The position numbers were made by a program, and so were the translations under genes. Positions 25,970 through 34,345 of a stretch of DNA of 64,000 bases are shown here, in pieces. The notes below the pieces were generated by a model. The model was not told where the DNA came from. It did no database searches and saw only the letters and a list, made by a program, of their open reading frames with translations. Source of the DNA: Pontibacter russatus (GTDB lineage Bacteria > Bacteroidota > Bacteroidia > Cytophagales > Hymenobacteraceae); the NCBI RefSeq assembly GCF_009931655.1, contig NZ_CP047984.1:3737001-3801000 (forward strand). Reading direction: 5' to 3'. How positions within the stretch are numbered: the stretch's first letter is position 1; each line of letters starts with the position of its first letter.

Positions 25970-26887
25970 TCAATCCTTCTCCTCCTTATAGAAAGACGCC
26001 AGTGCCTCTCCCAGATAGTTGTACTCAAAGGTGAAGCCTGTTTGCAGCACCTTGTTGGCGCTTACGCGCAGGCTCGACAGCACCACCTCGCTCATCTCGC
26101 CCATCACCAGGTTCAGCGCGAAGGCAGGCACCTTGGGCAGCACCAGCGGGCGCTTTATGACCTCGGCCAGCGCCTGCGTAAACGCCTTGTTGGTGACGGG
26201 GTGCGGCGCCACGGCATTATATACTCCATGAAACTGCGGGTCTTCAATGGCCCTGATAAACAGGCGGCAGGCATCGTCTATATGAATCCACGACATGTAC
26301 TGCTTGCCGGAGCCGAGCGTGGCGCCCGCCATCAGCTTCACGGGCCGCGCCAGTTGGGGCAGCGCGCCGCCCTTTGTGCTGAGCACGATGCCCAGGCGCA
26401 GGATAACGGTGCGCAGGTTCAGGTCGTGCATCTGCCAGGCTGAGGCCTCCCAGGCTTTGCACACCTCCGCCAGGTAGTCGTCGCCGGTGGTGTTCTCTTC
26501 TGAAATCAGCCGGTCGCCGGAGTCGCCGTACACGTTGATGCCCGAGACAGACACGAAACCCTTCACGTGGTGCTCCGAATCGCTCAGGCACTTGTAGAGC
26601 AGGTTAGCGCTTTTCACGCGGCTGTCAATTATCTCCTTCTTGCGCTCCTCTGTCCATTTCTCGGAGGAGAGGCTGGCTCCTGCCAGATGCACGATGTAGT
26701 CGGCGTAGGTGATGGCGTTCTCGTCTATATAGCCTTGCTTCACGTCCCACCTGAAGGTTTTGTACTTCGACACCTTGTCAGGATTGCGGCTCAGGTGGGC
26801 CACCTCATAGCCCTGGTCGATGAGCATTTCGGAGAGGCGCATGCCAATTAAGCCCGAACCACCTGTAATTAAAATTTTACCAGACAT
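25970..26887 (-). CDS. TIGR01777-family SDR epimerase
   Basis: An extended short-chain dehydrogenase/reductase of 305 aa, the YfcH-like group often mislabelled as a cell-division inhibitor. The NAD(P)-binding GGSGLIG lies at residues 8-14 (MSGKILITGGSGLIGMRL), followed by YADYIVHLAGASLSS and a C-terminal substrate domain with YNAVAPHPVTNKAF and KRPLVLPKVPAFALNLVMGEM, which is diagnostic. Substrate is not established. It is the first normal GC-content gene after the AT-rich island. Confidence 0.93.
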   Translation of the reverse strand: MSGKILITGGSGLIGMRLSEMLIDQGYEVAHLSRNPDKVSKYKTFRWDVKQGYIDENAITYADYIVHLAGASLSSEKWTEERKKEIIDSRVKSANLLYKCLSDSEHHVKGFVSVSGINVYGDSGDRLISEENTTGDDYLAEVCKAWEASAWQMHDLNLRTVILRLGIVLSTKGGALPQLARPVKLMAGATLGSGKQYMSWIHIDDACRLFIRAIEDPQFHGVYNAVAPHPVTNKAFTQALAEVIKRPLVLPKVPAFALNLVMGEMSEVVLSSLRVSANKVLQTGFTFEYNYLGEALASFYKEEKD

Positions 26888-27001
26888 AGCTGTTGTTGAA
26901 AATGATGAGGCATAGAACTATCTTATACGCAATACAGGTATATTTGAGTTTTCTAATATCTATTAGGGAAAAATTAAGCGAGTCAGTGGCGCGCTAACCT
27001 C

Positions 27002-27676
27002 TTACTTATTCGTGCGGATGTGCCCCAGGAACTCGTTGCGGTACTGGTCCTGGTCGAAGAGGCCGGAATACTCAGCCGTAATGGTGCTACTGCTCACGTC
27101 GTTCACGCCACGGCTCATCACGCACAGGTGGTCGGCCTCTATCATCACGGCCACATTCTCCGTTTTCAGGGACTCCTTCAGTTCATTGGCGATCTGCATC
27201 GTCATGCGCTCCTGCACCTGCGGGCGGCGGGCATAGTAATGCACAATGCGGTTCAGTTTCGATAAGCCTATCACGTGCTCATTGGGTATATAGGCCACAT
27301 GGGCTTTGCCGATGATGGGCACGAAATGGTGTTCGCAGTAAGAGTACACGGTAATATCGCGCTCTACCAGCATTTTGCTGTACTTGTACTTGTTCTCGAA
27401 GCGCCGCGCTGTGGGCTTGTTGCCAGGGTCCAGGCCGGAGAAGATTTCCTTCACAAACATTTTGGCCACCCGGTGAGGGGTGCCTTTCAGGCTGTCGTCC
27501 GTCAGGTCGAGGCCCAGCGTGTGCATGATTCCATGGAAGTGGCCTTCAATGATGGCGATTTTCTCCTCGTTGGTCAGGGTAAAGGCGTCGGGGCGCATGG
27601 GGGTGTCCAGAGAGCTCATCACATGGTCGTCCATCGCTTCCTCGTCCGGAGTTATATCTAGCTTGTGGTTATCCAT
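27002..27676 (-). CDS. folE: GTP cyclohydrolase I
   Basis: Converts GTP to 7,8-dihydroneopterin triphosphate, the first step of folate, biopterin and queuosine precursor pathways. It has the zinc/active-site segment SYCEHHFVPIIGKAHVAYIP and the closing CVMSRGVND followed by TITAEYSG. The ATG at 27676 was chosen over one ten codons upstream because it overlaps the stop of the preceding PTPS-family gene (ATGGATAA), indicating translational coupling. Length (224 aa) is usual. Confidence 0.96.
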   Translation of the reverse strand: MDNHKLDITPDEEAMDDHVMSSLDTPMRPDAFTLTNEEKIAIIEGHFHGIMHTLGLDLTDDSLKGTPHRVAKMFVKEIFSGLDPGNKPTARRFENKYKYSKMLVERDITVYSYCEHHFVPIIGKAHVAYIPNEHVIGLSKLNRIVHYYARRPQVQERMTMQIANELKESLKTENVAVMIEADHLCVMSRGVNDVSSSTITAEYSGLFDQDQYRNEFLGHIRTNK

Positions 27677-28076
27677 GGTATTCCACAAAGTTTCTTTCTG
27701 TTTCATAAAGTGTTACGGCTAAATCGTAGTCGGGGCTAATTTTACTCCGGAGCTTCTCCCATATCACCACCGCGATGTTCTCTGCCGTCGGGTTCAGGTG
27801 CCTGAATTCGGGAGTGTCGAGGTTCAGGTTTTTATGATCGAACCTGTCCAGTATCTCCTGCTTTATCAGGTCGCTCAGTTTTTTCAGGTCGTACACATAG
27901 CCGGTTTCGGGGTCAACGGTGCCGGTGATCCTCACATAGAGTTCGTAGTTGTGCCCGTGGTAGTTGGGGTTGTTGCACAAGCCAAAAACGGCATTGTTTT
28001 TCTCATCGGTCCAGGCCGGGTTGTGCAGCCTGTGCGCGGCGTTGAAATGCTCTTTCCGGCTAACGGTTACTTTCAT
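27669..28076 (-). CDS. 6-pyruvoyl-tetrahydropterin synthase / QueD-family protein
   Basis: A 135-aa zinc enzyme acting on the folE product. Zinc ligands are the His in FNAAHRLH and the HGH triplet. The catalytic Cys is placed CNNPNYHGH, five residues before HGH, the spacing of animal-type PTPS, whereas bacterial QueD usually has CxxxHGH (family knowledge). So it may make 6-pyruvoyl-tetrahydropterin as well as, or instead of, the 6-carboxy product for queuosine. It is upstream of and coupled to folE. A TAACTTTG -7 box lies 79 bases before its ATG. Confidence 0.9.
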   Translation of the reverse strand: MKVTVSRKEHFNAAHRLHNPAWTDEKNNAVFGLCNNPNYHGHNYELYVRITGTVDPETGYVYDLKKLSDLIKQEILDRFDHKNLNLDTPEFRHLNPTAENIAVVIWEKLRSKISPDYDLAVTLYETERNFVEYHG

Positions 28077-28154
28077 AGGGTATAGAACAGCTACGGTGGC
28101 AGGATTGTTTGGCTCCCGGCAGCATCATCCAAATCTGCGAAAGCTGCAAGTTCG

Positions 28155-28162
28155 CAAAGTTA
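28155..28162 (-). promoter_or_regulatory. -7 box of the PTPS-folE operon
   Basis: TAACTTTG on the minus strand matches TAnnTTTG, 79 bases upstream of the ATG at 28076. Confidence 0.55.
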
Positions 28163-28292
28163 ATGTACCCACCACGATTCCCAAATCAAATCAGGGTGAA
28201 ATTAATCTGGCACCAGCCCGCTGTTTCTCACCCTGATTCTCTACTTTAGTGAACGGAAATTTGCTTAAACAGTGCAATTAAAATCGCGACAA

Positions 28293-28991
28293 ATGAGAGG
28301 AATTTTACTCGGGGTGCTTCTGATGGTAAGTGGCTTCTGCCAGGCGCAGGTGGTGCAGGTGGTGGAGAAGGAGCAGGAGGTAAACGGCGTCATCCGGCGC
28401 GGGCAGCAGCTTTCGGTGGAGCTGGACCCTAAAACGGTGGAGAAATCCTGGAAGGCCTATCTCAGCGAGAAAGCAGGAAAGGTGAAAAGCAGCAAGGGTC
28501 TCTTTACCGTGGAGGGTGCCCAGATCGATACCATTTCCGATGCGCCCATGCGAGTGATTTCCATGGTCGGTAGCAGTGCCCAGGGCAGCAGCGTGTGGTG
28601 GAGCCTGGACATGGGCGTGGCTTATATAGACAAAGACGCCACCCCGGAGGAGTATGCCGCCTCCGAAAAGTTTCTGCGCGGCTTTGCCCGCAAAGTGTAC
28701 CGCGAAGACGTGCTGCGCCAGATAAACAAGGCAGAAGACGTGCTTCGCGCCACCAAATCGGAGCAGGACCGGGTGGTGAAGGAGGCAAACAGCATCCAGC
28801 AGAGCATCGACAAGAACAGGCAGCGCCGGAAAGACCTGGAGGCGGAACTGGCGCACAATGCCGAGGAACTGAAGCAACTGGAGCTAAGTGTGCAGCACAA
28901 CGCCAGGCAGCAGGAAATCAGCCGGCAGCAGGTGCAGGATATGGAGAAGTCAGTGGAGGAGGTGCGGGCAAAGCTGAGGGATATAAAATAG
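28293..28991 (+). CDS. Secreted coiled-coil protein of unknown function
   Basis: A 232-aa product starting MRGILLGVLLMVSGFCQAQ, a signal peptide; an in-frame GTG at 28272 would add seven residues before it and is less likely. The middle contains a mixed strand region (RVISMVGSSAQGSSVWWSLDMG), and residues from about 140 to the end are a continuous Glu/Lys/Gln-rich coiled coil (RKDLEAELAHNAEELKQLEL). Probably a periplasmic structural or scaffold protein; no family recognised. Confidence 0.75.
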   Translation: MRGILLGVLLMVSGFCQAQVVQVVEKEQEVNGVIRRGQQLSVELDPKTVEKSWKAYLSEKAGKVKSSKGLFTVEGAQIDTISDAPMRVISMVGSSAQGSSVWWSLDMGVAYIDKDATPEEYAASEKFLRGFARKVYREDVLRQINKAEDVLRATKSEQDRVVKEANSIQQSIDKNRQRRKDLEAELAHNAEELKQLELSVQHNARQQEISRQQVQDMEKSVEEVRAKLRDIK

Positions 28992-29071
28992 CAGCGCCTT
29001 ACATAAGGGGCAGGATTTGTAAAGAATTCATTTGGCAATAAATGTGAGCTAACTGCGCCGCAATTTCATGT

Positions 29072-29170
29072 CTGTCATCCTGTAAGGATCTCGGTAGAAG
29101 AGAGGTTCTACCGTAGTCATTCATGGATAAGCGGTTGCGGCTGGCCCACAAGATCCTTCCAGGATGACAG
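29072..29170. repeat. Inverted repeat with 20-bp arms
   Basis: Arm 29072-29091 (CTGTCATCCTGTAAGGATCT) is inverted at 29151-29170 with one mismatch. The TGTCATCCTG...AGGATGACA form resembles dispersed palindromic repeats common in Bacteroidetes spacers. It occupies most of the 255-base gap between two convergent genes. Confidence 0.7.
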
Positions 29171-29246
29171 AATAATGTAAGCTAATTCTGTACTTGTAGT
29201 TATAAGAAACACCTGAGCAGGAACAGGCAGCCGTCGTCTTGTGTAT

Positions 29247-29831
29247 CTACAGCCTCATCCAGCGCTGGATCTCCTTTTCGGCGAACCGCTCGTCGCGCCA
29301 GCCCACGAAGTTGGTATTGGCGGCGGGGTTGGCGTTGGCAAACCATTCCTCCAGAATCTTCTTTACCGCCGGGTATTCCACGCTGAGGGCCCTGTAGTTC
29401 GTGGCCTCGATATGGCGCTCGCTCGGCCTGGCGGGCACGGCCACCACGATGTGCTGCAATTCCCCGTCCGTTTCCAACTGCATCAGCCCTACCGGCAGCA
29501 CCTCGGCCACTGTGCCCGTTTCCAGCCGCTCCGACAGCACCAGCACCTCCAGCCCTTTGCCATTCCTGTTGATCTCGGTGGAGGGAATGAAGCCGAGGTT
29601 GGCGGGGTAGGGCAGAAACTGGACTACCCGGTCCTGTCCCGCCATTATATCGTTTACAAACGCCTTCTGCTCCTGGTCATATATAAGTCTGTGGTTGCTG
29701 CCCGCAGGCGTCTCGATGACCGCCTGCAACTGCTCGTTGCCCGTGTAAGTAGGCAGCTCCGCATAGTCTGTTTTGCAGGAGACGAGCAGCAGCGCCAGTA
29801 AGGTGAGGTAAGGAGTTATATATGATTTCAT
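29247..29831 (-). CDS. Lipoprotein homologous to family I inorganic pyrophosphatase, catalytic residues replaced
   Basis: A 194-aa lipoprotein (MKSYITPYLTLLALLLVSC, lipobox Cys19). The body follows the soluble pyrophosphatase fold: VIETPAGSNHRLIYD (39-52), FLPYPANLGFIPST (72-85), the loop NRNGKGLEVLVL (88-99) and a C-terminal EEWF...FVGWRDERFAEKEI. In active enzymes the loop is DGDPxDVLV; here its three metal-binding Asp positions are Asn90, Lys92 and Glu95, so hydrolysis is doubtful. The ATG at 29831 puts the signal peptide first. Probably an envelope pseudoenzyme or an enzyme with changed chemistry. Confidence 0.85.
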   Translation of the reverse strand: MKSYITPYLTLLALLLVSCKTDYAELPTYTGNEQLQAVIETPAGSNHRLIYDQEQKAFVNDIMAGQDRVVQFLPYPANLGFIPSTEINRNGKGLEVLVLSERLETGTVAEVLPVGLMQLETDGELQHIVVAVPARPSERHIEATNYRALSVEYPAVKKILEEWFANANPAANTNFVGWRDERFAEKEIQRWMRL

Positions 29832-29852
29832 AGGCCTTGGCTTCAGGAAGTG

Positions 29853-29860
29853 CAAAGATA
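29853..29860 (-). promoter_or_regulatory. -7 box of the pyrophosphatase-like lipoprotein gene
   Basis: TATCTTTG on the minus strand, 22 bases upstream of the ATG at 29831. Confidence 0.6.
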
Positions 29861-29923
29861 GGCAGCCCGCACGGTAGGGGAAAGCGTTGCGGCAAAGGGG
29901 CGCTCCAAAAGTGCGGGAACAAA

Positions 29924-29955
29924 AAAGAGGAGCCGGTTTTGGTCGGCTCCTCTTT
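29924..29955 (-). terminator. Terminator of rplS
   Basis: AAAGAGGAGCCG (29924-29935) and CGGCTCCTCTTT (29944-29955) form a perfect 12-bp stem; on the minus strand the stem runs into TTTTTTG. It lies 37 bases after the rplS stop. Confidence 0.85.
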
Positions 29956-29991
29956 CACTAAAACTATGGTAATTTATGAAAACAGGTTTCT

Positions 29992-30348
29992 TTATCTTCT
30001 CTCTTTGATACGAGCCGCTTTGCCCTGCAGGCCTCTCAGGTAGTACAGGCGCGCCCTTCTCACCTTACCTTTTCTAATCACGTCGATTTGCTCGATGGCT
30101 GGTGAAAGAAGCGGGAAAATACGCTCAAGTCCGATTTGGTTGGATACTTTTCTCACAGTAAAGGTCTCACCGTTTGTGTTCACGTTCTTACGCTGAATCA
30201 CCACGCCCTGGAACTGCTGGATACGCTCTTTGTTACCCTCACGGATTCGCACGTGTACGTTAATCGTATCACCTGCCTGGAAGGAAGGGAAAGAGGCGCG
30301 CTTGTCAGTAGATTCCTGCTCTATGAATTTGATTAATAATTCGCTCAT
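29992..30348 (-). CDS. rplS: 50S ribosomal protein L19
   Basis: Structural protein at the 30S-50S interface. The 118-aa sequence has the L19 core [26 protein letters not shown] and the terminal [23 protein letters not shown]. It is the last gene of the conserved rpsP-rimM-trmD-rplS group, 129 bases after trmD, and has its own TATCTTTG box at 30391-30398, so it can be expressed separately. Confidence 0.98.
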   Translation of the reverse strand: MSELLIKFIEQESTDKRASFPSFQAGDTINVHVRIREGNKERIQQFQGVVIQRKNVNTNGETFTVRKVSNQIGLERIFPLLSPAIEQIDVIRKGKVRRARLYYLRGLQGKAARIKERR

Positions 30349-30390
30349 GATGGCTATGTTCTTAAAGTATCTTCTTCAAATTTCGGATTG

Positions 30391-30398
30391 CAAAGATA
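30391..30398 (-). promoter_or_regulatory. -7 box of rplS
   Basis: TATCTTTG on the minus strand, an exact TAnnTTTG match, in the spacer between trmD and rplS. Confidence 0.6.
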
Positions 30399-30477
30399 TG
30401 TAATTATTTCTTACATAAGAATTTTTGCAGAAAAAAAATATGATGCCCGGGTCTGGCCTGCCAGGTATATATAGCGC

Positions 30478-31155
30478 TCAGTCGTTCAGCAGGTCGGGGC
30501 GGCGCTGCCTGGTGCGCTCCACCGCCTGCTCAAAGCGCCACGCGTCTATTTTAGGGCCATCGCCCGAAAGCAGTATCTCCGGCACCTGCATTCCTTTATA
30601 ATCAGCCGGGCGGGTATACACAGGCGGGGCCAGCAGCCCATCCTGAAAAGAGTCCGTCAGCGCCGACGACTCGTCGTTCAGCACCCCCGGAATGATGCGG
30701 ATAACGGCATCTGCCAGCACTGCCGCGCCCAACTCCCCACCCGACAGCACATAATCGCCGATGCTGATTTCGTGGGTGATGTAATGCCGCCGCACGCGCT
30801 CGTCCACGCCCTTGTAGTGGCCGCATAGGATGATGACGTTCTGCAGCAGCGAAAACTGATTGACGGTTTGCTGGTTCAGCGTCTGCCCGTCGGGCGTCAT
30901 ATAGATGATGGCGTCGTAGGGGCGCTCGGCCTTCAGGTCAGTCAGGAGGCGGTCGATGGGCTCAATCATCATCACCATACCGGCCCCGCCGCCGAAGGCG
31001 TAGTCGTCTATCTGGCCGTGCTTGTTCACGGCATATTGGCGCAGGTCGTGGATGTGGATATCCACCAGTCCTTTCTGCTGCGCACGCTTCACAATAGAGT
31101 GGCTGAAGGGGCTGTCCAGCAGATCGGGCTGGCAACTGATGATGTCAAAGCGCAT
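30478..31155 (-). CDS. trmD: tRNA (guanine-N1)-methyltransferase
   Basis: Methylates G37 of tRNAs to prevent frameshifting. The 225-aa SPOUT-fold protein starts [20 protein letters not shown] and has the knot motifs [25 protein letters not shown] and [13 protein letters not shown]. Its ATG overlaps the rimM stop codon (TAATG), a one-base overlap indicating coupled translation. Length is typical. Confidence 0.97.
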   Translation of the reverse strand: MRFDIISCQPDLLDSPFSHSIVKRAQQKGLVDIHIHDLRQYAVNKHGQIDDYAFGGGAGMVMMIEPIDRLLTDLKAERPYDAIIYMTPDGQTLNQQTVNQFSLLQNVIILCGHYKGVDERVRRHYITHEISIGDYVLSGGELGAAVLADAVIRIIPGVLNDESSALTDSFQDGLLAPPVYTRPADYKGMQVPEILLSGDGPKIDAWRFEQAVERTRQRRPDLLND

Positions 31156-31736
31156 TATTTGTCCTCCTCCGCGTCCTCGTCGAGGTCGTCGGCTTCGTCG
31201 GGGCTGGCAGGTTGGGTATATACTTCAAGCAGGCCCTCGGGCAGCTTCACGTGCAGTTGTTTTGCGTCGTGGTCGGCGCGCAGCACAATCTCGTCCATCA
31301 CCGGCACCAGCATCTCCTGGTTCATATAGTCCATGGCCATCAGTTGCTGCTGCGGCATGTCGTAGAAGTCTTTGACCGTGCCGAGGGGGCCGTGGTTTTG
31401 GTCGATCACCTGGTACCCGATCACCTCATGGAAGTAAAACTGGTCTTCTTCCAGTTCCGGCAGTTCGTCGAGAGGCAGGTATATGGCCGTGTTGCGCAGT
31501 GTTTCGGCCTGTTCGATGGTGTTTATGTCCTCGAACTTGATGATGAAGCGGCCTTTCTGCACCGGCTCCATCAAGGCTATAAAAAAAGGAATCAGCCTTC
31601 CTTTTTGCTCAAGGAAAACTGATTCCAGATCTTCATAATCCTCGGGGTAGTCTACGTCGAAAAATGCGACGACCTGCCCCTTGGTGCCATGGGTTTTGAC
31701 GATATAGCCTAATTGGAAGCAGTCATCAATGTTCAT
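31155..31736 (-). CDS. rimM: Ribosome maturation factor RimM
   Basis: Binds S19 and assists 30S head assembly. The 193-aa product has an N-terminal beta-barrel ([20 protein letters not shown]) and a C-terminal PRC-like barrel ([15 protein letters not shown] segment, [23 protein letters not shown]). It ends in an unusually acidic tail, [16 protein letters not shown]. It lies between rpsP and trmD as in most bacteria. Confidence 0.96.
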   Translation of the reverse strand: MNIDDCFQLGYIVKTHGTKGQVVAFFDVDYPEDYEDLESVFLEQKGRLIPFFIALMEPVQKGRFIIKFEDINTIEQAETLRNTAIYLPLDELPELEEDQFYFHEVIGYQVIDQNHGPLGTVKDFYDMPQQQLMAMDYMNQEMLVPVMDEIVLRADHDAKQLHVKLPEGLLEVYTQPASPDEADDLDEDAEEDK

Positions 31737-31747
31737 GGCAGTAGTAT

Positions 31748-32299
31748 TTATGCTTGCTCTTCCGGTGCAGCTTCGCCTTCGGCAGCAGGTGCCTCCGGAG
31801 CTTCTTCTGCGGCAGGAGCAGGGGCGTTGGCGGCGGCCTTCTCAGCCTCACGCTGACGGATAGCCTCGGCACGGGCCTCTTTCACTTTTGTCTCAGCATC
31901 GAGAGCAGCTTTTTTGGCGGCTTCTTTCGCAGTGCCAACGTTCTGGCGCTTGCTATCGATCTTAGCCTGCTTGGCTTCTTTCCACTCTGTCAGGCGGGAG
32001 TCGGCAGTTTCCTGTGTGATAGCGCCTTTGATCACCCCGATCTGCAGGTGCCTTCTGTAAAGCACGCCGGTGTAGGACAGCATGGCTTTCACCGTGTCGG
32101 TCGGCTGCGCGCCGTTCATCAACCACTGGAACGCCTTGTCTTCGCTGAAGTCGATAGACGCGGGGTTGGTGTTGGGGTTGTAGGTGCCCAGCTTCTCAAT
32201 GAACTTCCCGTCGCGCGGGGATCTTGCATCTGCTACCACGATGTCGTAGATAGCTGCTTTCTTGCGGCCTCTGCGGGCCAGTCTGATTTTTACTGCCAT
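31748..32299 (-). CDS. rpsP: 30S ribosomal protein S16 with long C-terminal extension
   Basis: Small-subunit assembly protein. The first 80 residues ([28 protein letters not shown]) are canonical S16. About 100 further residues form a charged helix and an Ala/Glu/Pro-rich tail ending [10 protein letters not shown]; this extension is usual in Bacteroidetes and absent from the about 80-aa proteobacterial S16. First gene of the rpsP-rimM-trmD operon, with a TACCTTTG box 51 bases upstream. Confidence 0.97.
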   Translation of the reverse strand: MAVKIRLARRGRKKAAIYDIVVADARSPRDGKFIEKLGTYNPNTNPASIDFSEDKAFQWLMNGAQPTDTVKAMLSYTGVLYRRHLQIGVIKGAITQETADSRLTEWKEAKQAKIDSKRQNVGTAKEAAKKAALDAETKVKEARAEAIRQREAEKAAANAPAPAAEEAPEAPAAEGEAAPEEQA

Positions 32300-32349
32300 T
32301 TTATGTATAAAATTTACGTCGGTGGAACCCGTCCACCAGTATAGAACCG

Positions 32350-32357
32350 CAAAGGTA
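32350..32357 (-). promoter_or_regulatory. -7 box of the rpsP operon
   Basis: TACCTTTG on the minus strand, matching TAnnTTTG, 51 bases before the rpsP ATG. Confidence 0.6.
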
Positions 32358-32482
32358 TGAATTTATACTTTATAAGTATACAAAATTGTAAGATTATATA
32401 TGAGGCGGATGCGCCATGATTTCAACTTCGTAGGGCAGGCCATATATCATATATAAGGGGGCGCAGGAGAAGAAAGGGCCGG

Positions 32483-32525
32483 ATATATAAAAAGCCCTTC
32501 GCACAGCGAAGGGCTTTTTATATAT
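32483..32525 (-). terminator. Perfect 20-bp hairpin, GAAGGGC core, TATATAT flanks
   Basis: Arms 32483-32502 and 32506-32525 are exact complements around a 3-base loop: ATATATAAAAAGCCCTTCGC and its inverse. It is downstream of the desaturase gene (minus strand) in a 418-base gap otherwise filled with TATATA-rich DNA without gene signal. Confidence 0.8.
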
Positions 32526-32717
32526 GTTCTATTTATATATACTCTATATGGGCGGAATAAGAACCTGCTTTTTCGTGCTTCGCAGTCCGGAAGCCCGCTG
32601 CCTGGGATTTATATATACGCGGACTTCCCAATCCGCTTCAGCCATTGTTCCGAATTAAGAAATCCGGGACAGCAGCTGGCATTGGCGTTATATATGGCCT
32701 GTTTATATATAGCCTGC

Positions 32718-33494
32718 TTAGGCGGCAGCCTGTGATTTTGATCGGGGTGTTGCCTTCAGTTTTACTTTCACCGGCTTCAGCTTGATGATATGGAGCTTGT
32801 TGAGTGTCCAGATAACCGGCCAGGTCGGGTCCACTTCCCACCACTTCACTCCGAAGTTGACGCGGTTAGGCAGCTTGTGGTGGTTGTTCTGGAACAACTC
32901 GCCGCCCGTCAGGAAGTCGAAGAAAAGCGAGTTGCGGGATTTGTCGTTATTGTCGAAGTTCTGATAGCCGTACTTGTGGCCGCTCCAGTTCACGATAGCG
33001 CCATGTATCGGTCCCATCAGGAAATGGAGGGGCAGCAGCAGGAACATCCACCACTGCGTGGCAAAGGCGATGTAAAACAGCACGTAGCCCACGCCCCAGC
33101 CAATGCGGGAGAAGTAGGAGTCGCCCACCCGCTCCAGCGCCGGCCATACCGGGTAATCGCCCTCGAAGCGGCGCTCCGGCTCCACGCGCTTGTGCAGCAC
33201 GTTGTTATATATCTCCTTGGTTTTCCACATCATCGTGAACGCGTTGTTCGAGAAGTGCGGTGAGTGCGGGTCACGCTCCGTATCGGAGAAAGCGTGGTGC
33301 ATGCGGTGCAGGATTGCGTAGGCGCGCGGCGACAGGAAAGAAGATCCCTGTGCTATATAAGTCAGCAGGTAAAAGGCTTTCTCCCAGAAAGGGTTCATGG
33401 TGAACATTTTATGGGCGGCGTAACGGTGCAGGTAAAAGGTCTGCACGAAAAGTGACAGGTACCAGTGCACCACAAAAAATATGAGTATAGGCAT
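32718..33494 (-). CDS. Membrane fatty acid desaturase (acyl-CoA/acyl-lipid type)
   Basis: Di-iron membrane enzyme that introduces a double bond into fatty acyl chains. The 258-aa protein carries three His boxes: HRYAAH, HRMHH and NNHHK, plus hydrophobic helices between them (AFYLLTYIAQ, VLFYIAFATQWWMFLLLP). The ATG at 33494 (MPILIFFVVHWYLSL) starts with the first membrane helix; the longer upstream frame is basic and lies within the predicted leader after the TAAATTTG box. Likely role: membrane fluidity. Confidence 0.92.
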   Translation of the reverse strand: MPILIFFVVHWYLSLFVQTFYLHRYAAHKMFTMNPFWEKAFYLLTYIAQGSSFLSPRAYAILHRMHHAFSDTERDPHSPHFSNNAFTMMWKTKEIYNNVLHKRVEPERRFEGDYPVWPALERVGDSYFSRIGWGVGYVLFYIAFATQWWMFLLLPLHFLMGPIHGAIVNWSGHKYGYQNFDNNDKSRNSLFFDFLTGGELFQNNHHKLPNRVNFGVKWWEVDPTWPVIWTLNKLHIIKLKPVKVKLKATPRSKSQAAA

Positions 33495-33569
33495 GAGCGT
33501 AAGGAATGATGACAGATAGCTTCTAATACAGAGCGGGGCTGATTGCCGTAACCGTGCCACGCGTTCTCG

Positions 33570-33577
33570 CAAATTTA
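33570..33577 (-). promoter_or_regulatory. -7 box of the desaturase gene
   Basis: TAAATTTG on the minus strand, matching TAnnTTTG, 76 bases upstream of the chosen ATG. Confidence 0.5.
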
Positions 33578-33661
33578 CAACACGATTCGAAAGTTAAATA
33601 GAGATGGCGGGGTAAAAGTTCAGAAAGTGACTAAAATCATCTTCTTAGCGCATGGGTGCAG

Positions 33662-34330
33662 CTACCGGAATGGGCCCCATGCAGCGTTTTGCGGCGGCGG
33701 GGCGCTCACCGTTACCTGCGTTTTGAGGGTGGGGTGCTCGAACTGCAGCTGGCGGGCATGCAGGGCGATGCTTTTGTCGGGCAGCGGCTGCGGCGCACCG
33801 TATTTCAGGTCACCGAGGATGGGGCAGCGCATGGAGGCAAGCTGTACCCGTATCTGGTGCGACCTGCCGGTGATGGGGTTCACCTCCAGCAGGTAACAGC
33901 CCTGCTGGGCCTGCAGCAGCCTGTAGTGGAGTTCGGAGCGCTGGCCGCTCCTGTTTTCTTTGGCGTAGGCCTTGGTGATGTTCCTGGAGCTGTCCTTGAC
34001 AAGCCAGTGTACGAGTGTGCCCTCTTCCTGCGGCGGCCTGCGCTGCACCACCGCCCAGTAGGTCTTCTGCGTTTTTCTGCTCCGGAACAGCTCATTCAGC
34101 CGGGCCAGGGCCTTGGAGGTTTTGGCGAGCAGCACCACACCGCTCACGGGCCGGTCCAGGCGGTGTACTACGCCCACAAACACATTGCCGGGCTTGTTGT
34201 ACTTCTCCTTTATATAGGCTTTGGCCATGTCCGCCAGCGTGGTGTCGCCGGTCTCGTCGCCGTGTACCAGCAGGCCCGCCGGTTTGTTCACCGCCAGCAC
34301 ATGGTTGTCCTCATACAGCACTTCGAGCAT
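33662..34330 (-). CDS. RluA-family pseudouridine synthase
   Basis: Isomerises uridine in rRNA or tRNA. The 222-aa protein has the N-terminal LYEDNHVLAVNKPAGLLVH, the catalytic HRLDRPVSG with its Asp, and the RSHQIRVQLASMRCPILGDLKYG motif. It lacks an S4 domain, so it resembles the short RluA/TruC group; the exact target cannot be told. Its gene follows panB by 15 bases on the same strand, so the two are probably cotranscribed. Confidence 0.93.
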   Translation of the reverse strand: MLEVLYEDNHVLAVNKPAGLLVHGDETGDTTLADMAKAYIKEKYNKPGNVFVGVVHRLDRPVSGVVLLAKTSKALARLNELFRSRKTQKTYWAVVQRRPPQEEGTLVHWLVKDSSRNITKAYAKENRSGQRSELHYRLLQAQQGCYLLEVNPITGRSHQIRVQLASMRCPILGDLKYGAPQPLPDKSIALHARQLQFEHPTLKTQVTVSAPPPQNAAWGPFR

Positions 34331-34345
34331 TTAATTTCTAATTGA

